Assembly: GCA_032622095.1 (NCBI GenBank)
Contig: CP136065.1
Coordinates: 51,453,949-51,517,948 of the forward strand
Length of the DNA stretch: 64,000 nucleotides
Reading direction: 5' to 3'
Source: Siphonodentalium dalli
Lineage: Eukaryota > Mollusca > Scaphopoda > Gadilida > Siphonodentaliidae
The notes under the pieces are model-generated. The model was not told where the DNA came from, did no database searches, and worked only from the letters and a program-made list of their open reading frames with translations. The position numbers and the translations under genes are program-made. Shown here in pieces: positions 1 to 11,182 of the stretch. How positions within the stretch are numbered: position 1 is the first letter of the stretch; each line of letters opens with the position of its first letter.

Positions 1-787
1 CATGGCGAGGGCGATGTGAGATGGGGGCTAACCACACCCTGCTCCACATATCGACATGGCGAGGGCGCTGTGACACGGGGCCACACCATGCACCACATAT
101 CGACACGGCGAGGGCGCTGTGACACGGGGCCACACCATGCACCACATATCGACATGGCGAGGGCGCTGTGACACGGGGCCACACCATGCAACACATATCG
201 ACATGGCGAGGGCGCTGTGACACGGGGCCACACCATGCACCACATATCGACATGGCGAGGGCGCTGTGACACGGGGCCACACCATGCAACACATATCGAC
301 ACGGCGAGGGCGCTGTGACACGGGGCCACACCATGCAACACATATCGACACGGCGAGGGCGCTGTGACACGGGGCCACACCATGCACCACATATCGACAT
401 GGCGAGGGCGCTGTGACACGGGGCCACACCATGCAACACATATCGACATGGCGAGGGCGCTGTGACACGGGGCCACACCATGCAACACATATCGACATGG
501 CGAGGGCGCTGTGACATGGGGCCACACCATGCACCACATATCGACATGGCGAGGGCGCTGTGACACGGGGCCACACCCTGTGCCACATATCGACATGGCG
601 AGGGCGATGTGAGATGGGGGCTAACCACACCCTGCTCCACATATCGACATGGCGAGGACGCTGCGGCATGGGACTGACCACACCCCGTGCCACATATCGA
701 CATCGCGAGGGCGCTGTGACATGCGACTTACCACACCTTAAGCCACATATCGACATGGCGAAGGCACTGTGACATGGGGGGCTAATG
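1..787. repeat. 49-bp minisatellite, about 16 copies, cut by window start
   Basis: Head-to-tail copies of a GC-rich unit containing CATGGCGAGGGCGCTGTGAC and CCACATATCGA. Consecutive CATGGCG/CACGGCG starts lie 49 bp apart (55, 104 and so on). The outer units (first copy and those from about 590) are 54-60 bp variants and the central copies are nearly identical, as expected of unequal crossover. Because three units equal 49 codons, the minus strand stays open for 257 codons (28-801), giving a protein of 49-residue periods. I treat that frame as a by-product of the repeat. Confidence 0.95.
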
Positions 788-1898
788 GCAATAATATTCA
801 TTAATTAAGCATGCCGTATCAATATCGCGACATGAGAAAGCAAGGTCTGGGCGTCACGTCTTGGAATTTATCCAATCTCCCGCAAGGATAAGAGTTATAC
901 TGCACGCCGACTAGTGTAAATTTCATGTCAATTTATTAATAAAACATGCCAATTAATTCAATTTACAAGTGTGTGAACTGAACCAGAGTTCTTATAGTGA
1001 GCGATGTTTATTGACTATATATGAAAATAAACAGTAAAATGTTGCCCCACGGATCCTGCGTTTGTGCTATATAACAGTGGTGGCAGGTAGCCATGTATAA
1101 TACATTAAAGCCCTCGAAAAGTCTATCATGTTTTGCGTCGATACATGCGGGTGTCCAGTGGCTCAGTTTGTATGGTACATGGCGCATTAGGACAACATCA
1201 TCATCATTTATTAGGAACGAGTCTGGCTGACTTTGTTTCCGTATTTACATGGATATTCAACTTTTTTGTTTCACAATAATAAAACTCAAATACTAAATTT
1301 AACATTCTACAATTTGTCCTTCTTCCAAAACGGAAGGTCTTTTTTGGATAATTCTTTTTTTCTGTTCTTTAGTTCAGTTCGTAGTTTGTAAAGTGTTCCC
1401 ATTTAGATTCGTGTGTGGTCTTTGTTGATATATACTTATGATGGTCCTGGTTGTGTACATTTATATCTATTGTATCTTACCGCAGCACTGGTCATTTGAT
1501 CTCGTATTTCGCCTAGTATCGCGTTCCTTCATCCCGAATATTCACAAGAATAACAACACCCATGTATGATAGCGCATTGCATCGTCGCGCGGAACACATA
1601 TTGACAAAGAAAGAAATTATGAATAATTAGATATCCCCAATTTCTAATAAAACGAAGCGTGAAGTCAAGAAAATGGCACACTGAGTACCTGATCACATTC
1701 TGATCGTCGACGATGGTGCCATATAATCTGTTATAGAAAATTTCAAGATTAACACAATCTGTTTCGAATATACTGTTCGGTCGGTTAGTTGCATATACAA
1801 AACATACCTATTGGCTATATGCATGTCATAATGCTATATCATTGCATTGAATCTGAAGCAATTAGCCCACATAATGATAACACATATTCACAACACTA
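788..1898. other. no recognisable feature
   Basis: AT-rich sequence without a convincing coding frame, tRNA-like structure or repeat shared with the rest of the window. Confidence 0.6.
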
Positions 1899-2334
1899 TA
1901 TAGATGCATTGGCCTAACAATTTTTTATCAATTTTTCTTAAATTCTTTAACATTTTTTATAATTTTTTTATAATTTGTTTTGTCACATTCTTTAACAATT
2001 TTTAACAATTTTTAAAGAAAATTCTTACATTCTATAACAATTTTTATCATTTTTTCTTATATTCTTTAGCATTTTTATCATTTTTATCATTTTTTCTTAC
2101 ATTCTTTAACAATTTTATCATTTTTTTTTATCATTTTTTCTTTTATTCTTTTTTTCTTACATTCTTTATCATTTTTTTTCATTATTTCTTACATTCTTTA
2201 ACATTTTTTTTATAATTTATTCTTACATTTTTTAACAATTATATAAAATAAAATATTTTTTTTAGGCCAATGCATTCTTTTATATATGCGAGTCGACTGT
2301 AGGCCATATATAAGAGAATGCATTGGCACAGGGT
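1899..2334. mobile_element. degraded twin-hairpin element with expanded AT spacer
   Basis: The right hairpin (about 2265-2328) and the terminal GGCACAGGG match the intact copies further on. The left hairpin is reduced to GCATTGGCC near 1904. The spacer between them has expanded to about 350 bp of low-complexity ATTCTTTAACAATTTTT-like units. The remaining hairpin has lost part of its loop-side stem. Class unknown; no coding capacity. Confidence 0.7.
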
Positions 2335-2730
2335 TTTCGCATAATTTCAGGAAGGTCCGTCATGGAAGAGTTAAGTATTCCTGCAAATTTGCTATGATGT
2401 TGTTGGGGTCCATTGAATTACTATTATATGACGCGTGTGAAACAAACTTTTAAGAAAAGTTACGGTTATTTTTTTTATCTCAAGTTGTCATTTGAGCGAA
2501 TCGAAGAAACGACTTGTGTGTGAAACATTCGAAAACATATATATATATTGTAAAATATTTGAATAAAGGCTCGTTGTTTCAAACCATCCACTATCAAGAT
2601 GGCTATTCTTATCGTTTTGCAAATAACAGCGCAGCCATTATTAAAATAGTTATAAACATTGTGTTCTTGATTATTCATGCAGACAGTGGATTTTTCTCAA
2701 ATCGCTCGAAGTAGTCAAACACCGAGAAAA
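2335..2730. other. no recognisable feature
   Basis: Short unique-looking AT-rich interval between two twin-hairpin elements. The overlapping small open frames on both strands have no recognisable protein character. Confidence 0.5.
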
Positions 2731-2785
2731 TATGTGACCCGCCATATCAAATTCAGTCGTAAGTCGTGATTTTTTTTACCCTGTG

Positions 2786-2852
2786 CCAATGCATTCTCTT
2801 ATATATGCGAGTCGACCATAGGTCGCCTCGCATATATAAGAGAATGCATTGG
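2786..2852. repeat. 67-bp near-perfect hairpin (left)
   Basis: Stem arms CCAATGCATTCTCTTATATA / complement, continuing through GCGAG, with a loop around GTCGACCATAGGTCGCC. As RNA it would fold into a miRNA-precursor-like hairpin, but I see nothing that shows expression. Confidence 0.9.
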
Positions 2853-3073
2853 CCTAACAATTTTTTATCATTTTTTAAAAATAAATGTTTCTTACAATTT
2901 TTAGGACATAAAATAAAAAACATCCATTACCCTGCAGGGAGCCCCACACATATATAGAAGCATATAGAAAGAGTGTCGTCTGCTCATGTTTGTCTGGGGC
3001 TCTGTATGGGTGAAATTATAAAATTGTTAAAGAATACAAGAAATAATTATTAAAGTTGTAAAAAATTGTTAGG

Positions 3074-3140
3074 CCAATGCATTCTCTTATATATGCGAGG
3101 CGAGCTATGGTCGACTCGCATATATAAGAGAATGCATTGG
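3074..3140. repeat. 67-bp near-perfect hairpin (right, reverse complement of left)
   Basis: Same stem as 2786-2852, with the loop in reverse-complement orientation (GGCGAGCTATGGTCGAC). Confidence 0.9.
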
Positions 3141-3194
3141 CACAGGGTAAAATAATCCCGACTTACGACTGGATTTGATATGGCGGGTCACATA

Positions 3195-4376
3195 TGACAA
3201 CTTTAGAAAAAATAAGGGAACTCTTTCTTAAGAGCATCAGTTTGGCCTACCAGTGTGATATTGATTCCAGCATGATCCACAAACAAGGTCCAACACCATA
3301 ACAGATTGGCAGGACCAGTCAACCTAGGGGGATTGGTTATCTGTGGTTCCCATCGACCATGCCAATCACTGTTACTTGCTTAGTAAACCCACCCAACCCC
3401 ACTTCAAGAATAACAAGGAGAAAAGGAAATTCACCATGCTAAAGTTCGCTAGCCATTGGCAAAGGGTCGTACAAAATAATTGATATTATGGATTATAATG
3501 GTCCATTTAATGGACAATGTTTCTGACTTCCCATTTTTCTGTGGGCCTTTTCCGGTCTAGAGCTGTATAATATGATTGCGATGATTGATACCAGAAATAA
3601 CTGTCTGGAAGTGGTAGTAACTCGGGGGCGATTTGGCGACCCGCTTGTTAATTGGGTCCTTCACAAAAATCGAAACACAGACAGGCTCCCCCGCGTCCAT
3701 TTGAAGTCATTCATATCGGTATTTAGATGTATACAGGGACACAGATTGCGATAATAATTTGTATAAATGTCGCTGACTTTATGTGCCGCCTTCTGCATCG
3801 TGAAACTCCGCGTCATCGGAAACTATACCATCTAACAGCTAATTAACTATGATGTTGGCGGTTCAAAGTTTTTTTCTCAGATTGTCATTTTCGCGAACTT
3901 ATAGGCTAATCCAGGATCCACTAAAGCCATAAAACAGAAACATTTCAAGCGTTGTATACGTAATACTCATTGACGAGTAGTTCCCTTAGGAAATGCTTAA
4001 ATAATAAGTCCAAGAAACGACCATATATGTCGTTTGGTGAACTTATTATACTTTATAATTGAATGGGAGAATCCATTCAGTGTATAAAGTATTAATCAGG
4101 GCTTGGCACTACATGGATGGATGTAAATTCGGTGTTTTTGGGTATATCGTGCTAATTGCGCCCATTAGGATTGTATTGAGTGTTCTATCCAACTTGCAAG
4201 AGAAGTTATACCAACACATAGAATGAATACTCTGCCTAAAATCCGCTTCTGACTCTTCCATTTTCCCAAGAACTTTACCTCTTGACACACACATTTTGTG
4301 TTTGTTCCATCTGCATGTATATATGCCAACTTGGATAATATGATGGATTACTTAATATGTGAATGAGTTGGCCGGA
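3195..4376. other. no gene seen; one dispersed-repeat fragment
   Basis: No credible coding region. About 3965-4090 carries ATTGACGAGTAGTTC and GAACTTATTATA segments that recur near 22285-22350 and, inverted, near 59650-59735. This marks a fragment of a dispersed TTAA-type repeat. Confidence 0.5.
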
Positions 4377-5990
4377 ATTCGGCCAAGCGTTTATTTATTA
4401 TCGCAAAACCACTATACTATCCACCCCATGATTCACCTTCTTGAAGAGGTTGCGAATATCAACAACAACAAAACCCCCGTGACTCAACATGGTCTGTCTT
4501 CATAGACCTATCAAAAGCATTTGACATAATTAATCATGATATTTTACTCCACAAACTAAAGCACACTGGTATAGGAAGGTATGTTAATATTAACGGGGTA
4601 AACTCCGGGATGTTAACAATAAAATACGGTGTACCACAAGGGTTTATTCTTGGACCTTTGTTATTTTTTATTTATGTTAATGACATGCCGAAATGTACGT
4701 CTATTAAACTCCTCTCATTCGCCGATGACACTATACCCTATGTACATCTGGCAATAACTGTCTCAAAGTGCAGAATGCAATTAACGGAGAACTAGACAAA
4801 CGTTTTAGATGGTGTTGTAGCATTAGTCTATCAATATATGAGTCAAAGAGTAGATACATGCTCATACACCCCCAAAACAACGACTCAAAATGGAACGACA
4901 TTAGGATACAACTGAATCATAAAGAACTTACACGTGTTAGAAACCAATACAAAGAAAAATCTCTCAAATTTCTCGGGGTGATCATAGACGAGAAAATCAC
5001 ATTCAAGTATCATATATCCATGATGACAACAGAAATTTCTCATGCCACATATTGCTTAACATGGCAAAACGATTTCTCCCCAAAAACGAACTCATAACCC
5101 TTTATTTCGCTCTCATTCACAGTCATATCATGTACGGCTTAATAATATGGGGTCATGCAAATATAACAGGATCATTATTCAAGTTTCAAAAGAAAGCCAT
5201 ACTCATTCTATGCAAGACGAAATATCGTAGCCATACCGAACCACATTTTAAGAAGGAAAAGATCCTCAACAGCATGTTCTGTATCATCTCCAATTCGCAT
5301 TATTTATGTATAATTGGAAAAATAAAACTCTCACATCATCATTCGATAAAACATTCAAATAGACACACATATCAATAACCAGACAAGCCAGAAGTTTGAT
5401 GATGACAAAACCTATAACCAATTTATCATTAATACTACCAAAACACGCATTCCCCAAAGTATGGAACTGCTTGAACGCTTCGCACAAAAATTCTCCAAAT
5501 AAAACACAATTCAAAAAGTCTATCACCAATAATCTATTATCACAATATAATAATGATACTATATGTAAAATTCGAGAATGTAAATCCTGCAGAGTAACAA
5601 GTGGAAATTACTGAACTGTTACTGGCATGTCCCAACAAGTATGAGTCACCCTGGTACCCTCACATATAATGGGCAATTTAATAATACGTATATTTTCATG
5701 CACGTACATAATTAGCTTAACCCTAACATTAAACACATATTCGAATGTCAAACTGTCCTGTTTGTGTAAGAAAAGTTCTCAATGGTAAACCCTTCAACGC
5801 TCATCCTTGTTATAATACTCATTATTCACCTATGAACGCCATCTTAATTATACATATAACGTTATATTACAGGGGTGACAGGAAGACGGCCTGTATTGGC
5901 CATGTCACCCCTGCAGATATAAATTTGTATACATATATGTACCACTGATGTATTGTATAAATGTGCAAATAAACATTCAAACATTCAAAC
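4377..5990 (+). mobile_element. decayed CR1/Jockey-type LINE, reverse transcriptase remnant plus 3' UTR
   Basis: About 4490-4795 reads in one frame through the reverse-transcriptase blocks FIDLSKAFDIINHD, GVPQG(F)ILGPLLF and the catalytic FADDT. About fifteen residues normally present between the first two blocks are deleted. Downstream pieces in shifted frames (4768-5097, 5052-5378, 5396-5614) carry the post-RT region, for example KSLKFLGVIID and KHAFPKVWNCLNAS, typical of CR1/Jockey-clade ORF2 C-termini. At least four frameshifts and internal stops make it non-functional. The 5' part (ORF1, endonuclease) is absent, as in usual 5' truncation. The 3' UTR ends after a stem-loop in a short ACATTCAA repeat at about 5973-5990. 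Confidence 0.9.
5871..5912 (+). repeat. 3'-UTR stem-loop of the LINE
   Basis: AGGGGTGACA pairs perfectly with TGTCACCCCT over 10 bp, enclosing about 22 nt that can pair further (GGCC). It lies about 60 bp before the ACATTCAA end. By analogy with other LINEs it may be the element recognised by its reverse transcriptase; that role is inferred. Confidence 0.7.
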
Positions 5991-6824
5991 CGTTGGTTTA
6001 ATTGAAGAGAGCTGATCTTTATTATAGTTAAAACATGATCATAATTCAGAGAAAAGCATGTGTTCATCACCTTTTCTGATTCGAGTTCGGTAAAAATTTG
6101 CCTATATTTGACATCTCAATCGCAAAAATACGGGTTCGTGTATTTCGATGTGGATATTCGGCGATTGAAGCAACATGACACGTACATTAGCAATAATTCA
6201 CAAATCGTATTCGTCGTCCGTTAATTTTCTCACAACAGCCTCGGTTGTATGACACTTCCGGATTTATAGAAAAATAGAAATGAAATTTTGGCATGAAAAT
6301 TGGAACGTCAAGACCCCTTCTTGACATCAACGACTCGACAGAGGTCAAGCTATCAAGGTGAGAAAAATCAGCAAATAGTGTCTAAATGCAACATGGCCAA
6401 TGATCACATATTTTTTTAGTAAGACACACGTGTATTATCGGCACGCACAGTCACGTAAGAACTTGGCGCAATGATATCGATCAATAATATTATTATTTTA
6501 ATTAGAATATAATTATGATATTCAATTTGTGTTGGGATATTTAGTGTTGACGGTGAGATAAACAAGGGTGGTTGAACAATTCTGTCAACATGAAATTACA
6601 CATTTAAAATGGAACTAAATGTTTTTCTGGAAGGTGTCTTTACTTCCTCGTTGGTTGTCATAATGAAATCGATATTAATTCTGTTTTTAAACCCAGCCGT
6701 TTCGATATGTGATAAAAACGATATAATATTCGTCACAAATCTATACGAAATTTATTAATCTCATCCACTAAATTCGATTCGAGCCTCACTAAAGCTCGAC
6801 TCGAATCGAAATTAGCGCACTCGG
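5991..6824. other. no recognisable feature
   Basis: AT-rich interval without gene-like frames or repeats I can match. Confidence 0.5.
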
Positions 6825-7224
6825 TTAACCCTTTACCCAACAGAAGGGCCCTGTGCCAATGCATTCTCTTATATATGCGAGTCGACCATAGGTCGCCTCG
6901 CATATATAAGAGAATGCATTGGCTTAACACATTAAAAATTATAAAATTGTTAAAGAATGTAAGAAAAAATGGTAAAAAGTGTTAAAAAAAGATTTTGTTT
7001 AGGCCAATGCATTCTCTTATATATGCGAGGCGACCTATGGTCGACTCGCATATATAAGAGAATGCATTGGCACAGGGCATAACTGTAACTATCACAATGT
7101 GGTCAAGAAGCCGGTTCCAATGATATCCATATTTGTATGGTTCTATTGAGACAGACCGAAGATATTTTAGGCTGTTGAAGCTTTATTTGGCCAGTTTTGG
7201 CCGGTTTGTTGGGTAACGGGTTAA
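6825..7224. mobile_element. TTAA-flanked MITE with twin hairpins, copy 1
   Basis: Terminal inverted repeats TTAACCCTTTACCCAACA and the complement of TGTTGGGTAACGGGTTAA; TTAA at both ends is typical of piggyBac-type target duplication. Inside is CCCTGTG-hairpin (6856-6922)-AT spacer-inverted hairpin (7004-7070)-CACAGGG, then about 150 bp of right-hand sequence (AACTGTAACTATCACAATG and AGACAGACCGAAGATA) conserved in copies at 52136 and 62857. No ORF; non-autonomous. Confidence 0.88.
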
Positions 7225-8139
7225 TAAATTTCGTTTAGAATTGCGACTCATTAGAGATTCTCTGTATATATGAACAGCTCTACAGTGAATTTGCCATAAC
7301 ATATCCAGAAATACGAGAGTTCCTGGGAATGGATCAATCGGAAGCCCATTTTCTATCGTCAATAGATCATTATGCGAACGAGAGGTAGTTTAAGATTTAA
7401 TCATCTACTTCCTCCTATCATTAAACCTACTACGACCTAGAAATAATGAACTGATTACCATTCGAAAGCTCATTTCATTTACGATGTTTACAATCAAGTT
7501 CCTCTTGTTCTGCGTGAAGAAAATGCGGGCAAATAACTTAAACCAGTTGACCGGCTGCTATATGCGTGTAAGTGATTTGTCCACATTTTCTACGAACGGA
7601 AATATGACCAGAATTCTAGACAAACGTCGGCGATAAAAGACTAAAAAGAGCCCAGGACGTGGCTAGATGTCTCTGGTGTGGGTGATTTTTCAAATTTGCG
7701 AGGTTCCATTTGCACACACACCGCACACATTGTGTTGGCTTTCTCCATGGTGCATAAAGCTTTCCGACTTTTGGAAATGTCCAACCTGACACCCCATAAG
7801 GTTGAATAAATTCCATCTGATAAGCTTTTCAGTCCACAATTTTGACAAAAAAATGAAGAAAAATATGCTACTGTTGGTCTAAAAACAACAAATTACCCAC
7901 TAATTATTGGTTGGAAAATCACTATACGAACAACTTCAAATTAGTTTTGGTGTGAAAGTTCCAACTGAGTCAACCCCCTACCCCCTGTCGCCACGTCCCT
8001 GTAAAAAACATTCATTATATGAGTGGTTTCGCGAAATTACAGTTGCAGATAAAGGTGGCATATCAGACAACATTAAAAGTAATATTTTTGTATCCAATTG
8101 TTTTCTGTGAACAGTGACTTGCAGAGGAGCTCCATCGAA
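7225..8139. other. no recognisable feature
   Basis: No convincing exon, structured RNA or matched repeat. Confidence 0.5.
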
Positions 8140-8219
8140 ATTGTGTTGTTGTTGTTGTTGTTGTTGGTAGTGCTGCCGACGAGAGAGAGAGAGAGAGAGT
8201 AGATGGGCGCGAAGCGCCC
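8140..8219. repeat. (TTG)n and (GA)n microsatellites followed by a GC hairpin
   Basis: A TTG run at about 8145-8167 and a GA run at about 8181-8199, then the hairpin GGGCGCGAAGCGCCC at 8205-8219. The hairpin plus the following CGGGATG recurs at 46342-46362. The following GGGATGGTCGA and CCTTCACCCCA words recur in the spacer of the giant palindrome (about 36990-37025). Confidence 0.85.
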
Positions 8220-8779
8220 GGGATGGTCGAAAAGATCGAGTGATCTTCTCCTTCACCCCACAAGTGCTGCCGAGAGGAGATAAAGCATCTTTATAGGCTC
8301 GTAGTGGTTTGTAGCAAACTTCAAGGCAGAGTTCAGTCCACAAGGTATACGCTGGTTTGACCACGGCCAGCACGTATACATAATGCAATTAACTCTAAAA
8401 CAATTTTAGACTGTTGACGGTTACAATTCATTCTGATTTGATCTGGCCAATTTCGAAATAATTACGGACAGTCCAGTTTCTCCTATTAATGCAATTATGA
8501 ATTGTAACCGACAAAATCTGAAATATAAAATGTAAGGTTGCCATACACGTTGTATTCGTGATGGCAGTCTTCAGACCAGTGTAGCATGGTTACTATACGC
8601 TACATTGCAGTTTGGAACAATTCAATCTTCTGTTACATTCCTTATCGGCTCCGCCAAATTCCTGGGATCAAAGTAGGTCCATAATATGTGAACTGTTTAA
8701 CCCGTTCTATATTAAAGCATGGTACACGCGATTATTGTGGCACTATATTTAAGAACCATCGAACCATTGGATATTATAA
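8220..8779. other. no recognisable feature
   Basis: No gene seen. The minus-strand open frame here (7978-8388) is mostly translated microsatellite and lacks protein character. Confidence 0.5.
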
Positions 8780-9132
8780 CCTCATTTAAAGGGGTAGACC
8801 AAATATGGCCATTTATGGGACCATCTACTTTTATACCAACATAATAAATGCAACAAATGAATGACTTTGAGCCATGGATTGGTGCAATCATACACTCATG
8901 TGAACGATGCAAACAAACTGGTAGTTATAATGAAAACGAGTTAATGACTAGAGTCATAAAATCATTTTCATTATAATTACCATGTTTTGGGGCATTTTTC
9001 ATAGATTACACGAGTGTATTTTGCACCTATCCATGGCTTAAATTCATTTCTTTGTTGCATATATTCTGTTGAGTATAAAAGGAGATGGTCCCATAAATGA
9101 CCGGATTTAGTGTACAGTACCCATTTAATTAA
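8780..9132. mobile_element. imperfect inverted-repeat element
   Basis: Left segments CATTTATGGGACCATCT, GCAACAAATGAATG and TAGTTATAATGAAAA return in inverted order on the right as TTTTCATTATAATTACC, CATTTCTTTGTTGC and AGATGGTCCCATAAATG. Arms of about 150 bp surround a short centre near 8940-8965. The arms are diverged and there is no coding capacity, so this is an old MITE-like fold-back element. Confidence 0.75.
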
Positions 9133-9307
9133 CTTTTATGGCATTAAAAGTATTTAAAATTTCACTGTTTTCAGGTACCAAGAACTTCTGTAAAATATAT
9201 TTTTATTCAAAAGAGCAGCTCATATATCAATGATATCATATCTGAAGATTATGAGAGGAGACTTAATTATTCTTGATTCGTGAAATTTAATGATTGTTTT
9301 CTTTTAG

Positions 9308-9683
9308 ATTACAGTTGATTGCCCCCTGCTTGAGTGGACCACACTGCATTTCAACATTTGTTTTCACTGGCCTGCTTGGACTGGCATATTTATGACTGCT
9401 TTATTCATTATAATATATGGGGGTATGATGCCATATTATACAAAACAAAATCTAACTCAACATTGTGATACAAATGAAGCCTCCTTTCATGGAGCCAAGG
9501 CAATATGCTATATGGTGATTGGAGTGTTGTGTGGAATTATTAATTATTCCAGCAGTTCTTGGTACTAAAAAGGACAAAAAGGAAAATCATATTTTCAACC
9601 TCTCAAATATATTAAAATCCATTGGTTTGTCGTCTCTTAATAATTGCTCAGATTTTACATACAATGAGGATGATGCTGTGTGA
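9308..9683 (+). pseudogene. candidate 3' exon of an unidentified membrane protein, frame-broken
   Basis: After a good splice acceptor (TTTTCTTTTAG, ending 9307) the frame is open to 9568 with protein-like content. It has two hydrophobic spans, around FMTALFIIIYGG and CYMVIGVLCG, separated by a polar loop with N-Q-N-L-T (a glycosylation sequon). A second frame open from 9519 to 9683 continues hydrophobic (LLIIPAVLGT) and then a charged, Ser/Asn-rich tail ending EDDAV. The two frames overlap within the second hydrophobic span, so one indel or a sequencing error would separate them. I do not recognise the family. It may be the last exon of a small tetraspan-like or transporter-like protein, or a relic; upstream exons were not found. 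No AATAAA is obvious close downstream. Confidence 0.35.
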
Positions 9684-10139
9684 AATTCAAGATTTTTCGC
9701 CTGATAGATCCAGAGAAATTCTTTGTTGAAAAGATCTTCCCATTCTGGGTGTATTTATGCAAAATGTGCGTCTCCCTCTTAGGTTGAACCTCACAATAAT
9801 TATGACTCAGTTCAATGGCTTCTCTCATATCTGGTGTTAGCTATTTCTTTCTCGATGGTGCATTGATGGTCCACTATCAACTGTTTACTAATGCATAGCC
9901 AATGCATGAATTTGCATCAACATGGTTCGATATCGTTTGAAATGACAGAAGGCAATAACATTCAGAATTCGACCTTAAAATGTGCAGGTGTTCCATTGAG
10001 GTCGATCCACGGCTATAATGTGATTACACTGATAGCCCGTTGATTGATTGGAATGGCACACAAATGGCCAGTCACCAAGGTTACCACGAGGGCGGGTTGA
10101 TGGGCGAATAAAATGGGCGATAATAGCGCTGCAGTCGCG
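9684..10139. other. no recognisable feature
   Basis: Nothing beyond simple AT-rich sequence. Confidence 0.5.
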
Positions 10140-10925
10140 TCAGGATCATGCCATTAATCTCTAGTCTTGTTAGCGCCCGTATACATGGCAAGTATATATC
10201 ATATTCCACCAGTTCCAAACATGGGAACTTTTTAAATGTTTTGACAGGAAACCATATAAAGTCGAAAAAATAACGCGGGGAATTAATTTCGTTATTTATC
10301 AGTGACCGAAGGTCCCAGCTCGAGATTACATTATTTGGCCCTTTCAGTGCCAAGTCCGATTTTTGTATCAACCCATATTTCCTTGATCATTTTTCAAATT
10401 TATTGATTATAATAATGTGATACATTGATGGAAAGAGCTCTAGATCATTTTTCAAATTTATTGATTATAATAATGTGATACATTGATGGAAAGAGCTCTT
10501 AGAGCTTTTTCCATCAATGTATCACATTATTATAATCAATAAATTTGAAAAATGATCAAGGAAATATGGGTTGATACAAAAATCGGACTTGGCACTGAAA
10601 GGGTTGAGGGACTTTGTGGGCAACTTTGCTTTACGCCACTTATAATCGTGGATTTATCCCGGCTAATTAGTTCAATGTTTCTGTTTGCGATATCGGCTCA
10701 CTAGAGTCTACAAGCATGCAGTTTCGATCTGGGACCACCACATATATACTTTGAAGTAGATTATCGAGGAACAAATATAATCAAAGAAATATATTCCCGG
10801 CCTTGTTTGTTAAATGTTATTAAGTTCCCTGTCAGAACGGGTCAGAACATCAAAAAGTTACCAGGTTTTGTACTGGTGGAATATTATATCTACGAGCGTT
10901 AGCCAGAGTAGAGATTCATGGCATG
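10140..10925. mobile_element. old long-TIR element with a nested palindrome
   Basis: Left-arm words ATCATGCCATTAATCTCTA, GTTAGCGCCCGTA, ATATTCCACCAGT and GGGAACTTTTT recur inverted at about 10800-10925. The arms of roughly 180 bp are diverged (perhaps a quarter of positions). A much fresher palindrome (10339-10603) sits between them. No ORF with protein character. Confidence 0.7.
10339..10603. repeat. near-perfect palindrome with a 60-bp tandem duplication in one arm
   Basis: The sequence from CCCTTTCAGTGCCAAG to GGAAAGAGCTCT is followed by its exact reverse complement ending CTTGGCACTGAAAGGG. Before the turn, the inner ~62 bp of the left arm (GATCATTTTTC...AGAGCTCT) is present twice in tandem. 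The left arm is therefore longer than the right, and the right arm can pair with either copy. Confidence 0.9.
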
Positions 10926-11182
10926 ATATACAAAATTTCCTACGATCGAGTCCCCGGGGTTTTATGTAAACAAGACGATATTTTAAAACGATTTAATGAA
11001 ATTGAGTACACATGAGATGTTTGGAAAGAGAGAAACAACTATACTCTCAAATAATAAGTGAATCGAAACCGTGAAATCGTATATATATGGAAGGTGGATG
11101 TATGACCATTTTTGTGCCAGGGACATGTGACCACACACACGCTGGTGGCACTTGAAATCTGAAGTGTAACGTAGTCCATCTA

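Larger units (their letters stand above)
2731..3194. mobile_element. MITE with TA ends containing a twin-hairpin unit
   Basis: Terminal inverted repeats begin TATGTGACCCGCCATATC and end in the complement. They run about 50 bp before meeting the inner unit CCCTGTG...CACAGGG (2779-3147). That unit holds two 67-bp hairpins (2786-2852 and 3074-3140), each starting CCAATGCATTCTCTTATATA, and the second is the reverse complement of the first. The whole is therefore an inverted repeat whose arms are themselves palindromes. The outer TIR differs from the TTAA-flanked copies elsewhere, so the inner unit occurs in two different outer shells. No coding capacity; presumably mobilised in trans. Confidence 0.85.

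Noticed and set aside
28-801. 257-codon minus-strand ORF as a gene
   Set aside because: It is the 49-bp satellite translated; openness follows from the repeat length and GC content.
7978-8388. 136-codon minus-strand ORF
   Set aside because: Centred on (TTG)n and (GA)n microsatellites; poly-Gln/Ser-Leu runs and no domain.
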